From: an uncultured Aquimonas sp.
GTDB taxonomy: Bacteria; Pseudomonadota; Gammaproteobacteria; Xanthomonadales; Xanthomonadaceae
Reading direction: 5' to 3'
NCBI GenBank assembly: GCA_946481615.1
Contig: CAMLOR010000218.1
Span: 1-5,842 of the forward strand
DNA: 5,842 nt
Shown here one piece after another: positions 1-5,842 of this stretch. Both the position numbers and the translations under genes were made by a program. The first letter of the stretch is position 1, and each line of letters begins with the position of its first letter. The notes under the pieces are model-generated. The model did no database searches, was not told where the DNA came from, and saw nothing but the letters and a program-made list of their open reading frames with translations.

Positions 1-1962
1 GACCAGGCCGCGCAGCCGCGTGTTCCAGTCGTAGCCGTTGCCGTTGGTGCGCAGGGCATTGCGATCGATGCGCGGTTCGTCGGCGGGCCAGATCGTGCGA
101 TCGGCCGTGACGCCGGTCTTGATCTGCGTGAAGAACTCCAGCGCCGCGCGCCCGAGCGGCGTGGGCGTGCTCGAAATCAGCGTGCCGGGCGCTCCGCACC
201 AGCCGCCGTCGGGCGCGTGGCCCATGATCCAGCGGCACCAGAACTCCACCACTTCGCGCGCGCTCGGATCGGAGGCGAAGTTCGCCATCGTGATGTCGAT
301 GACGCGCATCACGCGGTTGGCGTCGTTGTCGGCGTTGCGGTCGACCAGCCAGTCGATGGTGCGCCAGGCCTGCACCAGCGTGTTCGAGCCCTGCCAGTGC
401 GCGCGGTGGTCGGGATAACCGTCGGGCGTGCGCCACCAGTACAGGCGCTGGCCGGTGTTGTTGTAGACGTTGAAAAAGTCGCCGCTGGTGTTGGTGGCGT
501 CGTCCTGGCGGAAGGTCCAGTCGCCGCCCGCGGCGCGCATGGCCGAGACGACGTACTCGAACGGACGCTTGGTCTTCTCGCCCCAGCGCGACGGATCCTT
601 GAACTCGGGCGAGTTGAGGATCACGCGCAGCACGCGCTTGATCTGGTCGGGGGCCTTGCGCGCCGCGTAGAAGGCCTCGGCGGCGGCCTGCACCACCGAT
701 TCGGGCGGCTCGTCGCAGATCAGGCGCCGGCAGAGCTTGCGCGCGATGTAGGTGGCGGTGCCCGGATGCCAGGCCGCCATCTTCAGCACCATGCGGCCTT
801 CGAGTTCGGCGGTGAGATCGGCCTTGTGCGTGGTGAAGCCGCGTCCGAGCACCGACTTGCCGGCGTTGTCGTGGTCGTCCTGGTTGGTGAAGAAGGCGCC
901 GCTGCCGCAGTTGGCGCCCACGTTGGTGTCGGAGTAGCGCCAGCCGGTGAGGGCGCGCGCGGCCTCGTACACGTCGGAATCGACGTAGTACTTCGCGAAG
1001 CTCCGGGAGGGATGGGAGATCGCCACGCCGTTGCCGTTGCTGGCGCTGTCGAGATCGGTGTCACCGAGGCCCGCGTAGGGATTGGAGGGCAGGGCCTCGA
1101 TGTTGAGCGGCAGTTCCAGGCCGCGGTAGTTCTCCGAGCCCAGCGTGTGCAGCTCGAAGAGTTCGCGCGCGTAGTTCTCGTTGAAGCCGCCCTTGCTGTT
1201 GGCGTAGTTGTCGAGGTATTCCAGCATCGCGGGGTGGCGCGCGCTGGCGTGCAGCAGGTTGAAGAAGTTGCCCAGCGCGTGGGTGCGGATGACGTCGCGA
1301 TCCCACGAATGCCAGGAGACGTAGGTGTCCTCGTCGGCGCCGGCGAAGATGTTGAAGTGGTTGTGCCAGAAATCGACCATCACCTCGAGCAGCTGGCGGC
1401 GGCTGTAGACGGCGCGGTTGAAGGCGGCTTTCTCCACTTCGCGATAGGGCCGCGTGTATTCGTCGAAGCCCTGGCATTCGCGCACCGAGAAAGCGGTGGC
1501 CAGCGACTGGTTCATCACCGCGAACGAGGCCGCGTGCGCGGCGAAGCGCTGGTCGAGGTCGGGGTCGGGAATCGACTGCGGATTGAGCTGCTCTTCGATG
1601 TAGTTCGCCAGCCGGGTGTCGTCGTCGGCGCCCAGCGACTCGAAATAGGCGATGTCATCGAAGCCGAGGTCGGGCGAGGTCTCGAAGCCGCCGCTGAAGA
1701 CGCGACCCGGCACGGGCGCGCCCGCGGCCGCGCTCAGGCGGCGGCGGGCGGGCCCGTAGCCCATGCGGTGCATCGCGCGCACCGCCAGCGGCGGCACCGC
1801 GGCTTGGGTGGATCCGCCCTTGGCGGTCACGAGTTGGTGGCGCCCCGGGCGATCCGGCGTGGCAGCGGGTGCCTTGGCACCGGCAGGCGCCAGTGCCGTC
1901 AACGAAGCGGCCCCGACGCCGCCGAGGAAGGCGCGTCGCGTGGCGTTGGATTGCGTGGTCAT
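1..1962 (-). CDS. DUF1800 family protein with Tat signal peptide, C-terminus cut by window edge
   Basis: The frame is open for 654 codons from an ATG at 1962 to the left edge, with no stop. The N-terminus is a clear twin-arginine signal: T-R-R-A-F-L at residues 8-13, an Ala/Gly/Leu-rich stretch to about residue 27, and a possible cleavage site near residues 27-31 (APA or AKA). Export of a folded protein across the inner membrane is therefore likely. Hallmarks that I associate with DUF1800 are present in order: FWHNHF at 198-203, NENYARELFELHTLG at 261-275, ALTGW at 337-341, HDNAGKSVLG at 364-373, ARKLCRRLI at 407-415 and ILNSPEF at 448-454. The family's biochemical role is not established. 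Its genes often sit beside a DUF1501 gene, which, if present, would lie off the left edge. At more than 654 residues it is on the long side for the family. Translation probably uses the GGGGG run just upstream. Family assignment is strong; function is unknown. Confidence -1.
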   Translation of the reverse strand, partial: MTTQSNATRRAFLGGVGAASLTALAPAGAKAPAATPDRPGRHQLVTAKGGSTQAAVPPLAVRAMHRMGYGPARRRLSAAAGAPVPGRVFSGGFETSPDLGFDDIAYFESLGADDDTRLANYIEEQLNPQSIPDPDLDQRFAAHAASFAVMNQSLATAFSVRECQGFDEYTRPYREVEKAAFNRAVYSRRQLLEVMVDFWHNHFNIFAGADEDTYVSWHSWDRDVIRTHALGNFFNLLHASARHPAMLEYLDNYANSKGGFNENYARELFELHTLGSENYRGLELPLNIEALPSNPYAGLGDTDLDSASNGNGVAISHPSRSFAKYYVDSDVYEAARALTGWRYSDTNVGANCGSGAFFTNQDDHDNAGKSVLGRGFTTHKADLTAELEGRMVLKMAAWHPGTATYIARKLCRRLICDEPPESVVQAAAEAFYAARKAPDQIKRVLRVILNSPEFKDPSRWGEKTKRPFEYVVSAMRAAGGDWTFRQDDATNTSGDFFNVYNNTGQRLYWWRTPDGYPDHRAHWQGSNTLVQAWRTIDWLVDRNADNDANRVMRVIDITMANFASDPSAREVVEFWCRWIMGHAPDGGWCGAPGTLISSTPTPLGRAALEFFTQIKTGVTADRTIWPADEPRIDRNALRTNGNGYDWNTRLRGLV

Positions 1963-1964
1963 GA

Positions 1965-1972
1965 CTTCCCCC
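1965..1972 (-). promoter_or_regulatory. Ribosome binding site of the DUF1800 gene
   Basis: On the minus strand GGGGGAAG precedes the ATG at 1962, with the G run ending five bases before the start codon. It is the only purine-rich run near this start. It supports this ATG, which also places the twin-arginine motif at a normal distance from the N-terminus. Confidence -1.
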
Positions 1973-2010
1973 GAAGTGCGCCGAAGCCCGCCCCGTGCGG
2001 GTCGGCAGCG

Positions 2011-2027
2011 CGTTACAAAATGTAACG
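2011..2027. promoter_or_regulatory. Perfect 17-bp inverted repeat, candidate operator
   Basis: The sequence is CGTTACA-AAA-TGTAACG, two perfect 7-bp arms around a 3-bp AT spacer. It stands out as an AT-rich island in a GC-rich window and lies 49 bp upstream of the DUF1800 start. The symmetry fits a site for a dimeric regulator. The regulator cannot be named from the sequence. It overlaps the best -10-like hexamer for the DUF1800 gene, so binding there would be expected to repress that gene; this is inference. A short hairpin in a leader RNA is the alternative reading. Confidence -1.
2019..2024 (-). promoter_or_regulatory. Possible -10 element of the DUF1800 promoter
   Basis: TACATT on the minus strand matches four of six positions of TATAAT. 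Transcription would start near 2012 and give a leader of about 50 bases. There is no good -35 at normal spacing; TTCACA lies 20 bases upstream. The CRP/Clp-like site centred near 2052 would sit about 40 bp upstream of this start, the usual place for an activator overlapping the -35 region. This is a weak prediction that rests mainly on that geometry. Confidence -1.
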
Positions 2028-2044
2028 TTCTTCAGTCCGCTGTA

Positions 2045-2060
2045 TGTGAACTGCCTCGCA
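2045..2060. promoter_or_regulatory. CRP/Clp-type binding site
   Basis: TGTGA-N6-TCGCA matches nine of the ten conserved positions of the CRP consensus TGTGA-N6-TCACA. Clp, the CRP-like regulator of Xanthomonadaceae, recognises the same consensus. The site sits almost midway between the two divergent start codons, 83 bp from the DUF1800 ATG and 81 bp from the uup ATG. A chance match is possible, but the location in a divergent promoter region favours function. Which gene it would control is not certain; the spacing suits the DUF1800 promoter better. Confidence -1.
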
Positions 2061-2063
2061 GTT
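2049..2063. repeat. Short inverted repeat AACTGC-CTC-GCAGTT
   Basis: Perfect 6-bp arms flank a 3-bp spacer, the same arm-3-arm geometry as the 17-bp palindrome 37 bp away but with unrelated arms. It overlaps the right part of the CRP/Clp-like site. It may be a second operator or a coincidence. Confidence -1.
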
Positions 2064-2104
2064 TCTGCGGGTGTCACGCGACCGCCACGAAGCGCCGGCG
2101 CCAG

Positions 2105-2113
2105 TGCGACAAT
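2105..2113 (+). promoter_or_regulatory. Possible extended -10 promoter element for uup
   Basis: TG-C-GACAAT has the TGn extension and four of six matches to TATAAT (positions 2, 4, 5 and 6). It lies 27 bases before the uup ATG, so the leader would be only about 20 bases. No convincing -35 is visible, as expected for an extended -10 promoter. The short leader has no purine-rich Shine-Dalgarno sequence before the ATG at 2141. Confidence -1.
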
Positions 2114-2140
2114 GCCGCCCCGTTTCCAGCAACCTCCGGC

Positions 2141-4012
<1,872 letters not shown>

Positions 4013-4015
4013 GCG

Positions 4016-4028
4016 GCGCGAACCGCGC
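4016..4028 (+). terminator. Small GC hairpin just after uup
   Basis: GCGCG-AAC-CGCGC can form a 5-bp stem starting three bases after the uup stop. There is no T-tract, so intrinsic termination is doubtful. In such GC-rich sequence a stem this short may be chance. Confidence -1.
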
Positions 4029-4052
4029 GAGACCAGGAGCTTGCGCACCTGG

Positions 4053-4072
4053 ATTCCCGCCTGCGCGGGAAT
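4053..4072. repeat. REP-like intergenic hairpin between convergent genes
   Basis: ATTCCCGC and GCGGGAAT form a perfect 8-bp stem around a CTGC loop. A second pair, CCAGG (4033-4037) and CCTGG (4048-4052), lies immediately upstream. The core 'GGATTCCCGC…GCGGGAATGACG' is a dispersed intergenic repeat that I recall from many proteobacterial genomes, often between convergent genes. Translated on the minus strand it gives the familiar spurious string RHSRAGGNP. It lies 40 bases after the uup stop and 5 bases after the stop of the kinase gene, so it could end or protect both transcripts. No T-tract is present on either strand. Confidence -1.
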
Positions 4073-4077
4073 GACGG

Positions 4078-4770
4078 CTATGCCGAAGCGGCGGCGCTCT
4101 GCAACGGCAGCCGCACGACGAATTCCGCGCCTTGCCCCAGGCCCGCCGAACGCGCTTCGAGCGTGCCGCCATGCGCCTCGGCGATGGCGCGCGCCAGCAG
4201 CAGGCTGATGCCGAGCCCTTCGGCGGGGCGCGAGCCTTCGGGCAGGCGGAAGATGTCTTCGAGGCGCGAGGCTTCGATGCCGGCGCCGGCATCGCGCACG
4301 CTCACCTCGGCGATGCCCTCGTGCGCCCTGGCCTGCAGCGCGATGCGGCCGCCGGGCGGCGTGAAGCGGATGGCGTTGTCGATCAGGCGCACGAACATCT
4401 GCACCAGGCGGCGGCGCTCGCCCAGCAGGGACAGGCGCGTCTCGGGCAGGTCCAGTTCGAGCGCGTGGCCGGCGGCGCGCAGCTTCGGTCCGCAGTCGGC
4501 CGCGGCGCTGTCGAGCAGGTAACCCAGGTCGAGCGGTTCGCGCCGGCCGTCGGTGTCGGCGGCGCGGGCGTATTCGGCCACGTCGTCGAGCATGCGCGCC
4601 ATGCGCTGCACCTGGCGTTCGATGAGGTCGAGCATCTCGGCCTGGCGGCCGGCGTCGAGGCGGCCGCTCTGCAGCAGTTGCGTAGCCGTGCGCACCGGCG
4701 AGAGCTGGTTGCGCAGATCGTGGCTCAGCCGCGAAAGCCAGCCTGCGCGAAAGCCGGGCGGAACGCTCAC
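4078..4770 (-). CDS. Sensorless histidine kinase (HisKA-HATPase), coupled to the hybrid kinase
   Basis: This 230-residue protein has no membrane segment and no recognisable input domain, only a kinase core. The H box SHDLRNQLSPVR has the phospho-accepting His at 17, followed by dimerisation helices to about residue 70. The HATPase follows: N box RLIDNAIRFT (Asn132), G1 DAGAGI (160-165), short F box (Phe174) and G2 GLGIS (185-189). The first N-box asparagine is replaced by Arg128, while the second is kept. The GTG start at 4770 overlaps the TGA of the upstream gene as GTGA; GGTGA (4778-4782) seven bases upstream can serve as ribosome binding site. The frame continues upstream to an ATG at 4932, but that part is a shadow of the receiver domain. 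The H region shares RNxLxPxRxAxxLLQxG with the hybrid kinase, suggesting duplication. It probably phosphorylates, or takes signals from, the coupled hybrid protein or a remote regulator; the partner is unknown. Confidence -1.
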   Translation of the reverse strand: MSVPPGFRAGWLSRLSHDLRNQLSPVRTATQLLQSGRLDAGRQAEMLDLIERQVQRMARMLDDVAEYARAADTDGRREPLDLGYLLDSAAADCGPKLRAAGHALELDLPETRLSLLGERRRLVQMFVRLIDNAIRFTPPGGRIALQARAHEGIAEVSVRDAGAGIEASRLEDIFRLPEGSRPAEGLGISLLLARAIAEAHGGTLEARSAGLGQGAEFVVRLPLQSAAASA

Positions 4771-5842
4771 CCGCCCGTCACCGGCTCGCGGCGCGCGCGG
4801 CACAGCGCTTCGATGTCGGCGAATTCGGCGGGCTTGACCAGGTGATGATCGAAGCCGGCGTCGCGCGAACGGCGGCGATCCTCTTCCTGCCCCCAGCCCG
4901 TGAGCGCCACGATCAGGGTCTGCTCGCTCCACGCGCGCGCGCGCATGCGGCGCACGAGGTCGTAGCCGTTCATGCCCGGCATGCCCACGTCCATGAAGAC
5001 GAGATCGGGACGGAAGCCCTCGGCCAGCTCCAGCGCCTGCAGCGGGTCGTACACCACGCGCACGTCGTGGTTGAACATGCGCAGCGTGAGCGCCAGCGTG
5101 TCGGCGGCGTCGCGGTTGTCGTCCACCACGAGGATGCGCCGCCCGGCATCGCCTTCGGCCGCCTGCGGCACGGCGGGCAGGGCAGGCGCGGCGGTCAACG
5201 GCGCGGCCCCGGCGAGCGGCAGCTCCACCGTGAAGGTGCTGCCCTGGCCCGTGCCTCCGCTGTGCGCCGTCACCTTGCCGCCGTGCATTTCGATGAGCTG
5301 GCGCACCAGGGTCAGGCCGATGCCCAGGCCGCCGCGCGAACGTTCCAGTGAAGTATCGGCCTGCACGAACAACTCGAAGATCTGGTCGAGCAGATGGTCG
5401 GGAATGCCGATGCCCTCGTCATGCACGTTGACGCGCACCACGGCGCCATCCAGATGCGCCGAGAGCCGGATGTGGGCGTCGAGGTCGCTGTACTTGCTGG
5501 CGTTGTTGAGCAGGTTGGAAAAGACCTGCGCGAGGCGCTCGGGATCGGCCTCGATCGGATGCTCGACCGGCGGCAGGTCCACCACCAGGTGCTGGCCGGC
5601 ATCGTCGATGGCCGGGCGCACGGTCTCGATGGCGTCGTCGAGCACGGCGCGCAGCATCACCCGGCGCTTGCGCATTTCCAGGCGCCCGCGCGTGATGCGC
5701 GAGACGTCGAGCAGATCGTCGATCAGACGCACCAGTTGCCGCAGCTGGCGCTCCATGATGTACATCGCATCGGCCGCCGAGGCGCGGTCGCCCACCTGCA
5801 GCAGGCGCAGCGCGTTGCGGATCGGCGCCAGCGGATTGCGCA
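4767..5842 (-). CDS. Hybrid histidine kinase with C-terminal receiver domain, N-terminus cut by window edge
   Basis: The 357 in-window residues start within the H box: RNPLAPIRNA is visible, but the phospho-accepting His should lie just beyond the right edge. The dimerisation helix (about 1-55) contains DDLLDVSRITRG. The HATPase domain is canonical: N box NLLNNASKY (Asn109, Asn113), G1 DEGIGI (141-146), F box FELFVQ (155-160) and G2 GGLGIGL (170-176). An Ala/Pro-rich linker (about 210-232) leads to a receiver domain (about 235-347) with the acidic pair Asp240-Asp241, phospho-acceptor Asp284 in FMDVGMPGM, Thr314 in ALTGWG and Lys336 in LVKP. All residues needed for phosphotransfer in the receiver are present. 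There is no DNA-binding output after the receiver; the protein ends at VTGG. The input domains are off the window, so the signal is unknown. It is translated just before the small kinase, with a 4-bp overlap, so the two are surely co-transcribed. Confidence -1.
   Translation of the reverse strand, partial: RNPLAPIRNALRLLQVGDRASAADAMYIMERQLRQLVRLIDDLLDVSRITRGRLEMRKRRVMLRAVLDDAIETVRPAIDDAGQHLVVDLPPVEHPIEADPERLAQVFSNLLNNASKYSDLDAHIRLSAHLDGAVVRVNVHDEGIGIPDHLLDQIFELFVQADTSLERSRGGLGIGLTLVRQLIEMHGGKVTAHSGGTGQGSTFTVELPLAGAAPLTAAPALPAVPQAAEGDAGRRILVVDDNRDAADTLALTLRMFNHDVRVVYDPLQALELAEGFRPDLVFMDVGMPGMNGYDLVRRMRARAWSEQTLIVALTGWGQEEDRRRSRDAGFDHHLVKPAEFADIEALCRARREPVTGG
4778..4782 (-). promoter_or_regulatory. 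Ribosome binding site deciding the GTG start of the small kinase
   Basis: GGTGA on the minus strand lies inside the last codons of the hybrid kinase, seven bases before the GTG at 4770. There is no ATG between this point and the H box, so this site plus the GTGA overlap defines the start and implies translational coupling. Confidence -1.

Noticed and set aside
217..2025. 602-codon open frame on the plus strand
   Set aside because: It is antisense to the DUF1800 gene, and its composition (Val, Gly, Arg and His rich without motifs) is that of a GC-rich shadow frame.
1763..2140. Upstream extension of the uup reading frame
   Set aside because: The frame is open, but the extra 126 residues are antisense to the DUF1800 start and cross the promoter region. 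ABC-F proteins begin directly with the first ATPase domain, as at 2141.
4765..4785. Programmed -1 frameshift fusing the hybrid kinase to the small kinase
   Set aside because: The frames are offset in the right direction and a G-rich run is present, but there is no standard slippery heptamer. Stop-start coupling through GTGA is the simpler explanation.
4132..4845. 237-codon open frame on the plus strand
   Set aside because: Antisense shadow of the small kinase; Ala/Gly/Gln-rich without motifs.
4771..4932. Upstream extension of the small kinase to an ATG at 4932
   Set aside because: This part is an out-of-frame reading of the receiver domain, with no resemblance to a protein domain. The GTG at 4770 with GGTGA and the GTGA overlap explains the start.

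Overview
This is a GC-rich bacterial window (about two thirds G+C by eye) that looks like ordinary chromosome from a high-GC proteobacterium. The Uup protein resembles the gammaproteobacterial form. A Tat-exported DUF1800 protein, a Clp/CRP-like half-site pair and an 'ATTCCCGC…GCGGGAAT' intergenic repeat would all fit the Xanthomonadaceae/Lysobacter group. That placement is inference; no rRNA or other marker gene is present.

Layout from left to right. (1) Positions 1-1962, minus strand: a DUF1800-family protein with a twin-arginine signal, its C-terminus cut by the left edge. (2) Positions 1963-2140: a 178-bp divergent intergenic region. It holds a perfect 17-bp inverted repeat, a near-consensus CRP/Clp-type site and weak promoter elements. 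(3) Positions 2141-4012, plus strand: a complete ABC-F ATPase recognisable as Uup. (4) Positions 4013-4077: a 65-bp convergent spacer with a REP-like hairpin. (5) Positions 4078-4770, minus strand: a small sensorless histidine kinase with a GTG start. (6) Positions 4767-5842, minus strand: the C-terminal part of a hybrid histidine kinase with a receiver domain. It continues past the right edge, and the window ends inside its H box. No stretch longer than 300 bases lacks a gene.

Genes 5 and 6 overlap by 4 bp (GTGA) and form a translationally coupled signalling pair: a kinase-receiver protein followed by a second cytosolic kinase. The second kinase has a similar H-box region and may have arisen by duplication of the kinase module. 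Uup works on ribosomes and DNA branch structures and has no evident functional link to its neighbours. The DUF1800 protein is probably extracytoplasmic and has no established biochemical function. The most interesting points are the compact divergent regulatory region and the coupled kinase pair. I see no mobile element, CRISPR array, RNA gene or clearly new defence or biosynthetic system.
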